The translations under genes and the position numbers were made by a program. From Cellvibrio sp. KY-YJ-3 (GTDB taxonomy: Bacteria; Pseudomonadota; Gammaproteobacteria; Pseudomonadales; Cellvibrionaceae): a stretch of DNA of 64,000 nt. Where the stretch lies: contig NZ_CP031727.1 of assembly GCF_008806955.1 (NCBI RefSeq), positions 2,432,001-2,496,000 on the forward strand, read 5' to 3'. Positions 18,097 through 26,172 of this stretch are shown piece by piece. The first letter of the stretch is position 1. Every line of letters starts with the position of its first letter. The notes under the pieces were generated by a model. The model ran no database searches. It had not been told where the DNA came from and was given only the letters and a program-made list of their open reading frames with translations.

Positions 18097-19479
18097 TTAA
18101 ACAATTACCTTGTCTTTTAGTCTACTGGCTGCCTTTTCGAGTGTCTCAATAACTTTTTGTTTGTCGTAATTACGCACTTTATCCATATCCAGATACATGG
18201 AAAAACCTTCGGCCCGATCTTCGAAGTAGCTTTGGTTTTTGCCCATCTCTTTACGTAAATCAGCAACTTGATAAACCTTAACGGGCATAGAAAAACCTTT
18301 CACGGTTATTTCGCCTTTATCGCGACACATTACGGTGTCTTTTACCAGTGACCAGGTTTCGTGTGAGATAAGAATTTCATCGGGTTCTGCTGCTGATTCT
18401 AATCGGCTTGCCAGGTTCACTTGGGTGCCGAGTACGGTGTAATCCAGATGATTTGATGTACCAAAGGTGCCCACTGTGCAGTAGCCGGTATTGATGCCCA
18501 TGCGCACCTGCAGTGGTTTCTTAATCCCCTGATTAAACCATTCCACCTGCATGGCTTTAATGCGCTTTTTCATCGCAATTGCCATGGCGACACAACGTGT
18601 CGCATCATCTTTAACACCTTTGCTTGCACTATCACCAAACAAAACCATTATCCCATCACCCATAAATTTATCGATAGTACCGCCGAAATGGGCAACAATT
18701 TTGGACATTTCAGTAAGGTAATGATTGAGGAGTTCGGTCAATGCCTCTGCTTCGATTTCTTCCGAAAGTTGGCTGAAGTCTTTGATATCGGAGAAAAACA
18801 CACTAATTCGTTTACGCTCGGCTTGTAGGTGTTTGTCGTCGCCGCGATTGATGGCTTGCCATACGGTTGGTGGTAAATAGCGGGATAACTTATAAGCGCG
18901 TATTTTGTGCCATTTTTGTTCATTCTCCAGTTGCTTCTGGCTGAGCATTAGTTTGTGGAGTCGTTGATGCATATAAATAGCATAAACCAAAAAATATGTT
19001 GCGACGCCAATAAGGCTGGCTGCGCTAATCTGGATATTGCCCGATAAAATTAGCTGTGGGCTGTGTATAAAAAGACTAATGAGTACACCTGCCGCAAAAG
19101 CGGTGTTGTCTTCCAGTAGTTTGCGTATGCCGCCGCTGATTAATGCGTTAAATTGAATCATTGTTAAGAACATGACGCAGGGCAGAATACTGAAGTCGGT
19201 GAGGCTTAATACAATGCCGATAAGTCCTGCATCTATGTATGAGAGCCAGCGGTTGTTGCGTGCAACAAGTTCTGGAATTTGTTTCCGAGTAAAAAAATAG
19301 GTGCCATAGGCATAGGCCAGTAACAGCACTATAACGCCAATATATACAGGGTTTGGTTTGTTCCAATTAACAAATGAGGCGAGGGTGCCTGAGGCTGCAA
19401 AGCAGATAAGTGCGCGAAAGTAGTACTGTTGGATCGGAGTTTCAGTCTGCAGCGATTCGGAGTCGATCTTACTGGTCAT
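18097..19479 (-). CDS. cyaB: Class III adenylate cyclase with MASE2-like membrane domain (CyaB-like)
   Basis: A 460-residue membrane cyclase, close in length to Pseudomonas CyaB (463). Residues about 25-190 hold six hydrophobic segments, as in MASE2. The catalytic domain begins near residue 225 with FFSDIKDFSQLSEE, continues with FMGDGIMVLFGD (second metal Asp) and MGINTGYCTVGTFG, and ends with DYTVLGTQVNLASRLE (transition-state Asn and Arg). Product would be cAMP, acting through a Vfr/CRP regulator. It stands alone, convergent with queF. Confidence 0.88.
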   Translation of the reverse strand: MTSKIDSESLQTETPIQQYYFRALICFAASGTLASFVNWNKPNPVYIGVIVLLLAYAYGTYFFTRKQIPELVARNNRWLSYIDAGLIGIVLSLTDFSILPCVMFLTMIQFNALISGGIRKLLEDNTAFAAGVLISLFIHSPQLILSGNIQISAASLIGVATYFLVYAIYMHQRLHKLMLSQKQLENEQKWHKIRAYKLSRYLPPTVWQAINRGDDKHLQAERKRISVFFSDIKDFSQLSEEIEAEALTELLNHYLTEMSKIVAHFGGTIDKFMGDGIMVLFGDSASKGVKDDATRCVAMAIAMKKRIKAMQVEWFNQGIKKPLQVRMGINTGYCTVGTFGTSNHLDYTVLGTQVNLASRLESAAEPDEILISHETWSLVKDTVMCRDKGEITVKGFSMPVKVYQVADLRKEMGKNQSYFEDRAEGFSMYLDMDKVRNYDKQKVIETLEKAASRLKDKVIV

Positions 19480-19617
19480 TGGATAAAGCCTTATTGTTTT
19501 GTGCAGTAAGGTCTTCCCTGCAGAATGATTAACTCCCTGATGGTGCGGAAGGAATTAAACGGCTTTTCCATCAAAATGTCTACCTGTTGATTTCGATCGG
19601 GATTGGTTTTTGTCATA

Positions 19618-20853
19618 TTATTTAAACTTCAGCTCAAGATACTTTGCCTCCAGTTCTGCATATTCTTTACGCAGTTCGACAAGCTCCGTGTGAAAATGGT
19701 CGTCAGGCTGTTGGTTGCTTTCCTTATTCTGTTTTTGGGGGCTGTTTTTGAGTTGATCGTTTTCCTTTTCAAGTTCCTCGATATTCTCCAGTAGACTCTT
19801 ACTTTCATGGGTAAAACTGTGGAGAGTTTCTTTGATGCGCAGGTTTTCTTCTTCCAGCTGATGGTCGTTATCGATCTGGCCTTCCTGCATAGCAATTTTT
19901 TCGTTGGCTTTGGTGAGTTCTTCCTCCAATAGCTGGACACAGGTGTCTGATTCTTGGACAAAACGAATTTGCCGCTGAAGTTGTTGTTCCAGTTCTTTAA
20001 TAACCAGGTCTTTTTCTTCGGCAGTGACTGCTTCTTCCAGTTTGCGTTGCAAGTTGCTGATAACCCGATACTGATCTGCTGCCACATTGCGCAATTTCAT
20101 TATCTCTTCGGCTGCACGCGGATCCTGACGAACTATATTGATGGTCTTGTTTTCAATGGGGCGACCTGTGATAGCGGCATTGGTTGAGCGTATGTGTTGA
20201 TTCATGCTGTTATAACTATCGTTATATTGGCCTAATAAATACTCATAGCGCTCTTTATCTGCCATCTCATCTGCCATGGCATAGAGTTCGTTGTAATGCT
20301 GTTGTGCATTTGTTTGCGTTTCATCCCAGCGCTTTTCAAGGTCAAAGAACATTTTTTTAAATTTTTCCAGATTTTCAACACGTTTTTTATAGGTATCCAG
20401 CTCCTCATTATTGCTGCCCTCATGCAATTCCTGAGGCCCCTGAAGTAATGGCTCCAGTGTTTGTTGAAATATATCCCAATAGCCTTCACTGCCCTGGATG
20501 GCTGTGGTACCTAACTCTTCTGCACGCAAAAAAGCATAGCGTAAGGCTACAATCCGCTGATTCAGAGGTACATCGCTAGGCTGTATGCCGGCGATGTCAC
20601 TGCGCGGTGCCAGCAGGTTAAATCTGTCCTGTGTGAGTTCTACCTGCTCATAAATAAACTGTTTATAAGGTTTTGCAGGGGTAGGCAGGGGGCTGTTGCT
20701 GTTTTGGATGGCATCAATAAACTCGCGCAACTTTTGTTGCTGCAGCCGCATTATTTTTTTCTGCCTGACAACGCTCATCAATAGTGCGATGGAGGCAACA
20801 AGTAGCAGTAAAAAAGGGGTGATTATTGCGATAATCAAGGTGGTTTGTTGCAT
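19618..20853 (-). CDS. Membrane-anchored long coiled-coil protein
   Basis: A 411-residue protein with an N-terminal membrane helix (MQQTTLIIAIITPFLLLLVASIALLMSV region, start at 20853) followed by long heptad-rich, Glu/Lys/Gln-rich coiled coil, especially residues about 190-410. An in-frame extension to 20961 is unlikely to be coding. The topology suggests a cytoplasmic scaffold or envelope-linked structural protein. No enzymatic motif is seen and the function is unknown. It lies upstream of cyaB on the same strand with a 138-bp gap. Confidence 0.75.
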   Translation of the reverse strand: MQQTTLIIAIITPFLLLLVASIALLMSVVRQKKIMRLQQQKLREFIDAIQNSNSPLPTPAKPYKQFIYEQVELTQDRFNLLAPRSDIAGIQPSDVPLNQRIVALRYAFLRAEELGTTAIQGSEGYWDIFQQTLEPLLQGPQELHEGSNNEELDTYKKRVENLEKFKKMFFDLEKRWDETQTNAQQHYNELYAMADEMADKERYEYLLGQYNDSYNSMNQHIRSTNAAITGRPIENKTINIVRQDPRAAEEIMKLRNVAADQYRVISNLQRKLEEAVTAEEKDLVIKELEQQLQRQIRFVQESDTCVQLLEEELTKANEKIAMQEGQIDNDHQLEEENLRIKETLHSFTHESKSLLENIEELEKENDQLKNSPQKQNKESNQQPDDHFHTELVELRKEYAELEAKYLELKFK

Positions 20854-21041
20854 ATAAACTGCCGATAGTGGACTTATTGTCTGGTCGCATGTTGGGGGGA
20901 GTTCCCGTTTATTAATTCTACTGGCGGGAATTACTTGAAAGTATGGTACAAATTTCACCAATATTCGAATAGCGCTCGCGTATTAGGAGCGTGTGGCCGT
21001 TATTGTTGCCGGTTTCTCCCAGTTAACGCCTTATTAAATAG

Positions 21042-21626
21042 ATGAGTTTTATGGACGCAATCACCGTTTTACATCACAGAGTTTCACAATCCAAGCTGGC
21101 TTTGCCTGCGCCAGATCGCGAACAGTTAGATATTTTGATGCGCGCCGCTACACGAGCGGCGGATCACGGCAATCTCCAGCCATGGCGTTTTTTGGTGATA
21201 GAGGGAGTGGGGTTGGAAAAGTTGGGTGAGTTGTTTGCTCGTGTTGCTACCGAAAAAAAGCCGGATATCAGCCAGGCAGAGTTGGATAGGTTCAAATCAA
21301 TGCCATTGCGTGCTCCAATGATTATTGTCGCAATTGCTAAATGTCAGGCGCACCCCAAAATACCAAAAGTGGAGCAGCTCATTGCGGCGGGCGCCGCGGC
21401 GCAAAATATTCTCACTGCCAGTTTTGCGTTGGGTTTGGGGGCAATCTGGCGGACGGGTGATATGGCTTATGATGGCGCGATAAAACAAGCGCTCGGTTTA
21501 GTCAGTAATGAAGCGCTTGATGAACAGATTGTCGGCTTCATTTATATAGGCACACCTACCGGTAGTGCACATCTTCCACGCGCAATAAATCCCTCAGACT
21601 TTTTTACTACATGGACGGGAGAATAA
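21042..21626 (+). CDS. Nitroreductase-family protein (YdjA-like)
   Basis: A 194-residue FMN-dependent nitroreductase fold. It shows HHRVSQSKLALPAPDREQL near the start, ATRAADHGNLQPWRFLVI (FMN loop), the dimer helix GAAAQNILTASFALGLGAIWRTG, and GFIYIGTP. Length and motifs match the small YdjA group. These enzymes reduce nitroaromatics or quinones with NAD(P)H; the natural substrate is unknown. ATG codons at 21042 and 21051 are both possible starts. Confidence 0.85.
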   Translation: MSFMDAITVLHHRVSQSKLALPAPDREQLDILMRAATRAADHGNLQPWRFLVIEGVGLEKLGELFARVATEKKPDISQAELDRFKSMPLRAPMIIVAIAKCQAHPKIPKVEQLIAAGAAAQNILTASFALGLGAIWRTGDMAYDGAIKQALGLVSNEALDEQIVGFIYIGTPTGSAHLPRAINPSDFFTTWTGE

Positions 21627-21731
21627 GATTGCGTTTGCATGCCCGCTTGTGTAAATTAGCGCGCCTTCGCAGGGGTGACGATGGAGAGTCAGTCTGGCGA
21701 AGAACCGCATTAATTGTCGGCGGTAAAATAC

Positions 21732-21819
21732 GGTGAGGTGTCCGAGTGGCCGAAGGAGCACGCCTGGAAAGTGTGTATACCGCAAGGTATCGAGGGTTCG
21801 ACTCCCTCTCTCACCGCCA
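21732..21819 (+). tRNA. tRNA-Ser (anticodon GGA)
   Basis: 88 nt with encoded CCA and the long variable arm of class II tRNAs. Acceptor GGTGAGG, anticodon GGA in CTGGAAA, T-arm GGTTCGACTCC. Confidence 0.96.
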
Positions 21820-21956
21820 TTTTAAAACGACATAGCGCCTGAACAGGGCGTAGACTTGCAAGTGGTTCGATATACACCCAAGTCGATTGGTTTTTGTACT
21901 TCATTGATTTATAAAGCATTATTTTAAAATTTCACAAAAGAAAAATTAAAAAACGC

Positions 21957-21985
21957 TTGACGACCTAAAGGTCAATCAATAGAAT
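21957..21985 (+). promoter_or_regulatory. Promoter of tRNA-Arg
   Basis: TTGACG at 21957 and TAGAAT at 21980, spacer 17 bp, 15 bp before the tRNA. Confidence 0.8.
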
Positions 21986-22000
21986 GCGCGCCAACAAGAC

Positions 22001-22077
22001 GCACTCATAGCTCAGCTGGATAGAGTACTCGGCTACGAACCGAGCGGTCGGAGGTTCGAATCCTCCTGAGTGCACCA
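22001..22077 (+). tRNA. tRNA-Arg (anticodon ACG), prophage integration target
   Basis: 77 nt with encoded CCA; acceptor GCACTCA pairs with TGAGTGC; anticodon loop CTACGAA. The 3' end from 22053 is repeated at 36131, so the gene is intact on the left side of an integrated element and only its tail is duplicated on the right. Confidence 0.97.
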
Positions 22078-22081
22078 TATA
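22053..22081 (+). other. attL of the prophage
   Basis: GGTTCGAATCCTCCTGAG followed by T-GCACCATATA, the T-arm and acceptor end of tRNA-Arg. The right copy at 36131 is identical apart from one missing T. Confidence 0.88.
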
Positions 22082-22090
22082 GAAGTCGCT

Positions 22091-22127
22091 AAACCCCTGA
22101 TTATCCAAGAGATTTTCAGGGGTTTTT
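22091..22127 (+). terminator. Element-borne terminator just inside attL
   Basis: AAACCCCTGA pairs perfectly with TCAGGGGTTT and is followed by a T run, 14 bp after tRNA-Arg. Because integration separates the tRNA from its original terminator (36162), this copy would restore termination. Confidence 0.82.
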
Positions 22128-22144
22128 GCTTTCTAGGGTTTGCA

Positions 22145-22170
22145 GTGTCGATGAAGTGTCGACGACATTG
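22145..22170 (+). repeat. Left candidate integrase arm site
   Basis: Two GTGTCGA motifs 11 bp apart followed by CATTG. The same arrangement, 21 of 26 bases identical and in the same orientation, lies near attR at 36007. Such repeats inside both ends suit arm-type integrase binding sites. Confidence 0.5.
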
Positions 22171-23157
22171 TTAATCATCGACAGCCGGTCGAAATTTCAC
22201 TGCTTCCAATAAATGATCAGGCGATAAATGCGAATAGCGCATGGTCAAATTTATTGAGCTGTGACCAAGAATTCTTTGCAGCGTTAAAATATCCCCGCCA
22301 TTCATCATGAAGTGACTTGCGTAAGTATGACGCAATGCGTGAGCCGCTTGACCCTTCGGTAATTTAAACGAACACTTTTCAAGCAGCCTACGAAATGCGC
22401 TGATCGACGTAGAAAATAATCTGTAATTTCCTGTCGAGTGAGTTCGCAAATCATCTTCGAGTTTTTGGGTGATTGGCACTGTCCGGTTTTTTCCTGATTT
22501 AGTATCCAGAAACGTTAAGCGCGACTTTCCAATTTGCGATGGCGTTAATTTTTCCGCTTCACTCCAACGAGCACCAGTCTGTAAACAAACTCTTACGATC
22601 AAATAAAGGCACGGGTTTTTGGCAGCCTGAATGACTGACAATAATTCCTGGCACTGTTCAGTGGTCAGGTAGGAGAGTTCGCGCTCTTTAACCCTGATTG
22701 GTTTTACCTTGATTAGTGGCGACTGGTATTTAATCTGGTCGGTTTGCCACAAGTAGCCATAAAGTGCATTTAGGTAGCCCAGTTCGTTATTGAGTGTTTT
22801 AGCGGACACACCATCTTGTGCACGTATCTGCCGGTAATTCAGATATTGGGCAGGCGTGAGGTTTTTCGCTACTGGATTACCTAGCGCATTGCACAATGCG
22901 ATCAACGACCGTTTACGGCGCTCAGGGTCGGCCAAATGTATTCCGTGATGCCCATACCATAGGTCGATCAGTTCAGAGAGTTTGCGCTTGTCTGATTGCG
23001 GCGTGTTCCAGATTTCACCAGTGACTAATTTAGCCCTGATTTGATCTTCAAAACGTATGGCTTCAGTTTTGGTTTTGAATTTCCGGCGAAAGCGTTTGCC
23101 TTTTACGGGTTCGATATCCAGAAACCAGCGACCATCTTCAAGTTTTTCTATCGACAC
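22171..23157 (-). CDS. Tyrosine-type phage integrase
   Basis: A 328-residue tyrosine recombinase. The N-terminal AP2/SAM-like arm- and core-binding region is followed by the catalytic domain: Arg in TGARWSEAEKL, HALRHTYASHFM (His-x2-Arg), LGHSS (second His) and the nucleophile Tyr in MRYSHLSP. It starts with GTG at 23157, whose G is the last base of the rep stop codon (TAGTG), so translation is coupled to rep. It lies at the attL end, as is usual for tRNA-integrating elements, and would catalyse integration at tRNA-Arg. Confidence 0.93.
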   Translation of the reverse strand: MSIEKLEDGRWFLDIEPVKGKRFRRKFKTKTEAIRFEDQIRAKLVTGEIWNTPQSDKRKLSELIDLWYGHHGIHLADPERRKRSLIALCNALGNPVAKNLTPAQYLNYRQIRAQDGVSAKTLNNELGYLNALYGYLWQTDQIKYQSPLIKVKPIRVKERELSYLTTEQCQELLSVIQAAKNPCLYLIVRVCLQTGARWSEAEKLTPSQIGKSRLTFLDTKSGKNRTVPITQKLEDDLRTHSTGNYRLFSTSISAFRRLLEKCSFKLPKGQAAHALRHTYASHFMMNGGDILTLQRILGHSSINLTMRYSHLSPDHLLEAVKFRPAVDD

Positions 23158-24428
23158 TAGACAGCTTTCCCCCAGCGAATAAAACGTTCTGCTAGGAGCT
23201 TCCTAATGTGATCCCTCAAATCCATATCACCCATGCCTTTATGTGCGTAAAACTCTTTGATAGTCGGCCAGAAGGGGAGCGATTGCAGTGCTTCCATGGT
23301 TTGTTTGGCGGTTAGCCGTTGACGAGCAGCAAGGCTGATGGCGTTGCCTATGAGCAATTCAATATTTTTACCACTGAATCCTGTGCTGGTTTTGTAATAG
23401 CGTTTGTAGTCGGTTTTATCGAGGTGTGACGGCACTGGGACTTGCACGAATAGATCCTGCATTAACAGTGTCCATACGGGATGGAAGCGACTAGGCGTGT
23501 TCAAAAATTTAAAGCTGTCAAAGCCGTACTTTAAAAGGCCATCCAAATGGTGTGAGAGCGCGGTATAGCTTTTGAAATAGCAGGGCGTATCACTGTCATG
23601 AAATTTACTCCCAGCCGCGAATTGCTCAACAACGGAGTGGTGAAAGCGAAACTCAATGCGCCAGACCGGTTTTGTATCGTCGTAGTTGTCTGGTGTGTCT
23701 TCAAATGGGTTGTCGGTTTTGCGCCACGTGTTCTCCCAAAAATCGAGTTTATCCGTGGCTTTTGCTTGTTTGGTTTTATTGTAAATACACAATTGCATTG
23801 ATGATGGCGAACCAAACATATAGGTTTCACCGCGACCATAGGTTACTGACAGGTGATCAAAGTCCACTGTTTCTATGGTGTCGAATTGACGAACGGTGCG
23901 TGAGCGACAGTGCATGCGAGCGACTATATCTGCTGGAGGTTCCCAGCCTTGAACGTCTACGGCGATGTGTACTGCTGATTGGTTATATTCAAGATCATCC
24001 AACACGAGACTGGCGAAGCTGTCCATTAGCTCTTGCAGTTGTGCAGGGCTGTATTCTTCAATCAGGTGTGGCGAAACTTCGATTTTTAAGTGTGGGCCAA
24101 CTGACTCAGGTTTAACGTTGAAATTTTTAATCAGTAGGATTAACCCTAAATCTGCATTTTGTAATTTGAATTGATAGCCTGAATCACGACCTATACGACC
24201 CGCATGCCATTCATGACCACCAAAAAAGACCAAACCGGTTTTCTCGAACAGATCGAGAACACCGTTTTTAATGTATCCGCGATAAAGTTGGCGAACAGTA
24301 TCAACACCACAACGCAAAATATTTAATCCGGATAAGTCGCAGAATTTTTTCCCATCAAAAAATAACCGTCCTTTGCTGTCTGGTTGAAAGTCATGGTTCA
24401 AGCGGTCGTAGTGCGATGGCTTTTTCAT
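23157..24428 (-). CDS. Phage replication initiation protein (gene II/X-like)
   Basis: A 423-residue protein resembling replication initiators of filamentous phages and small rolling-circle plasmids. The ATG at 24428 has a good ribosome site (AGAGGA); a TTG-started extension to 24452 is less likely. Segments such as VWRIEFRFHHSVVEQF and the basic C-terminus fit this family. It would nick the double-stranded replicative form to start rolling-circle synthesis. The repeats and hairpins just upstream (24448-24683) are a candidate origin. The nicking tyrosine cannot be assigned from sequence alone. Confidence 0.78.
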   Translation of the reverse strand: MKKPSHYDRLNHDFQPDSKGRLFFDGKKFCDLSGLNILRCGVDTVRQLYRGYIKNGVLDLFEKTGLVFFGGHEWHAGRIGRDSGYQFKLQNADLGLILLIKNFNVKPESVGPHLKIEVSPHLIEEYSPAQLQELMDSFASLVLDDLEYNQSAVHIAVDVQGWEPPADIVARMHCRSRTVRQFDTIETVDFDHLSVTYGRGETYMFGSPSSMQLCIYNKTKQAKATDKLDFWENTWRKTDNPFEDTPDNYDDTKPVWRIEFRFHHSVVEQFAAGSKFHDSDTPCYFKSYTALSHHLDGLLKYGFDSFKFLNTPSRFHPVWTLLMQDLFVQVPVPSHLDKTDYKRYYKTSTGFSGKNIELLIGNAISLAARQRLTAKQTMEALQSLPFWPTIKEFYAHKGMGDMDLRDHIRKLLAERFIRWGKAV

Positions 24429-24447
24429 TTGAAATTCCTCTTTCAGA

Positions 24448-24468
24448 AACAATGTGGTTTATAGTGGT
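24448..24468 (+). repeat. Direct repeat copy 1 upstream of rep
   Basis: AACAATGTGGTTTATAGTGG(T), 19 of 21 bases identical to the copy at 24571. The pair flanks an AT-rich 100-bp segment before rep and could be Rep-binding sites or duplicated promoter elements. Confidence 0.55.
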
Positions 24469-24570
24469 GATAAATTTTTTTTTTGACTTAAACTTACTCA
24501 AATCTATCGTAATTAAAATCTGAAAAACACCTTTTTTTAATTCAAAATTACTAAATAAATTACTGTGTGG

Positions 24571-24591
24571 AACAATGCGTTTTATAGTGGT
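24571..24591 (+). repeat. Direct repeat copy 2 upstream of rep
   Basis: AACAATGCGTTTTATAGTGG(T); see the copy at 24448, 123 bp away in the same orientation. Confidence 0.55.
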
Positions 24592-24608
24592 CAAGAACAT
24601 CTATTTAT

Positions 24609-24683
24609 AAGACGTGTTACAAGGACGTCTTCGCGGCTCCGGTGCCGCCTTTCGTGCTCATACTTGCGCGCGTCGGCGGCACC
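24609..24683. other. Two hairpins in the rep-zot intergenic region: candidate phage origin or packaging signal
   Basis: AAGACGT/ACGTCTT (24609-24631, 9-nt loop) and GGTGCCGCC/GGCGGCACC (24641-24683, 25-nt loop), both perfect stems. Filamentous phages keep strand origins and the packaging hairpin in such a gap. A terminator for zot is an alternative for the first hairpin. Confidence 0.5.
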
Positions 24684-24691
24684 GTTGCCAG

Positions 24692-25834
24692 CTAATTAAT
24701 AATTAACATTTGATCAGTAACCGGTTGTGGTGGTGACTGCGCCAAATCGGTTTGGGGGCGTGATAACGCAAAGATGACTTCATCCCCATATTGCAGACGA
24801 ACAGCGCCCATCGATAAGCGCGTGTAGGTAAAGCCGAGGGTTAGCAGTAAGAAGCTATCAACGGATACAAAACTTTTATCGGGATATTCCACCTGAAACA
24901 GTAAGACATTATTGATATGGCCGACAAAGTAGATTGTTAAGCCCCTAAAAGGGTTCGGAGCACTGACCCCATTAGGTACAGCACCAAGAGGAAGATTGCC
25001 AGACGCTTGAACAGGTGGAGCAGCAGGCGTGTTGCCAGCTTGAAAATCGGATGGTTTAACACTGCCGCCAAACATGGTTGGAACACCGCCCGCACTGTAG
25101 AGAGTAGATCCCATATTCCAAATGCTATAGCCGATAATACAAAGTACGAGTAGGACTTTAGGCTGTTTAAAAAAACTAAAGGACGCGGCGGAATCTTTGG
25201 TTTGTCCGGTTGCTGTAGATTGATAGACATCGAATGCCCTCTTGTCGATTTTGCGCAAACTGGCGGAAATCGCGTGACCGATAGCGGAGCCAGAGTTTTC
25301 TGCAATGTGAGTAACGCGCTTGTAACGGCCTTTCATAAAGCTAAAAACTGTCGCCATGTTTTTATGGCGAAAACCAAACTCAGCAACCGCACGAATTTCT
25401 TTGTGGATTTTGTTGATGTTGGGTGTGCTGATGTAAATGTCCCAGTTCATATGCCGGTGTGAGTCAAACGCATCTTCAACTGTGCGTGGGCGTTTATCGT
25501 CAGTAGGGTTGCGCAGGTCATAGTCTTTAAAATCACGCAGGCGGGTTGGGTAAACGCGCTGGCCTTCATCCATCAAAATCAGGGCACCTTCTGGCACCCA
25601 GTGAAAGAAGCGCGCCATGCGCTCGAAGCCTGCTTCATTAAAATCAACCAGTGTGATCTGTGCGCTGTCGGGTAATTCAAAGCCGTATATTTCTGCAACA
25701 TCCTCAGCCATTTTCACGCCGCGAATATTGGTCACGACATGGCGACCTTGTTTGATTGCAGGCACCAGATAATCACTGATCAGGGTTGAGGTTTTGTAAG
25801 AACCTGGATCACCGTGAATAATTGCTGTTGTCAT
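24692..25834 (-). CDS. zot: Zot-like assembly ATPase (pI homologue)
   Basis: A 380-residue zonular-occludens-toxin-type protein, the assembly and export ATPase of filamentous phages. The N-terminal cytoplasmic domain has Walker A GDPGSYKTS (residues 8-16) and a Walker B-like ALILMDEGQRVYP near residue 85. One membrane helix lies at about 228-245 (VLLVLCIIGYSIWNMGS), followed by a periplasmic tail of about 130 residues. Its ATG directly follows the TAA of the DUF2523 gene without spacing. It is expected in the inner membrane, pairing with an outer-membrane secretin; no pIV-like secretin gene is seen here, so a host secretin may be used. Confidence 0.92.
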   Translation of the reverse strand: MTTAIIHGDPGSYKTSTLISDYLVPAIKQGRHVVTNIRGVKMAEDVAEIYGFELPDSAQITLVDFNEAGFERMARFFHWVPEGALILMDEGQRVYPTRLRDFKDYDLRNPTDDKRPRTVEDAFDSHRHMNWDIYISTPNINKIHKEIRAVAEFGFRHKNMATVFSFMKGRYKRVTHIAENSGSAIGHAISASLRKIDKRAFDVYQSTATGQTKDSAASFSFFKQPKVLLVLCIIGYSIWNMGSTLYSAGGVPTMFGGSVKPSDFQAGNTPAAPPVQASGNLPLGAVPNGVSAPNPFRGLTIYFVGHINNVLLFQVEYPDKSFVSVDSFLLLTLGFTYTRLSMGAVRLQYGDEVIFALSRPQTDLAQSPPQPVTDQMLIIN

Positions 25835-26170
25835 TTACCACCCCATAACCCGCAAGGTGACGCGAGTGGCGATAGCTTGAACAATTAAATTCAATGATTC
25901 AGGAACGCGGAAGAAATTGAGATAACCCATTAGCACAGGATCAAGGTTAGAAAACCCTTGGTTGATATAATCGCCAATATTGAGGTTAACCATGATTTGC
26001 TTGGCGACACCCCAACTGAATTCCATCAAAAAAAGCATGCCTTGCAATTTGGCGATCACGAGCCATGCCACAAGTTCTTGCATGACCTCTTCAACAAAAT
26101 CATAAATACCGGTGTAAATCCACTCCATCACAAAAAAGATACCATCAAGCAATGCTGTTAGTGTTTCCAT
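25835..26170 (-). CDS. DUF2523-family membrane protein (pVI-like minor coat)
   Basis: A 111-residue hydrophobic protein with about three membrane segments and a conserved DPVLMGYLNFFRVPESLNLIVQAIATRVTLR ending typical of DUF2523. In inoviruses this gene lies directly before zot and is considered the pVI-like capsid or assembly component. It is separated from the pIII-like gene by 2 nt and abuts zot. Confidence 0.82.
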   Translation of the reverse strand: METLTALLDGIFFVMEWIYTGIYDFVEEVMQELVAWLVIAKLQGMLFLMEFSWGVAKQIMVNLNIGDYINQGFSNLDPVLMGYLNFFRVPESLNLIVQAIATRVTLRVMGW

Positions 26171-26172
26171 GA

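Noticed and set aside
24391..24600. 69-codon minus-strand frame overlapping the start of rep
   Set aside because: It overlaps rep and the direct repeats, lacks a good ribosome site and resembles no protein.
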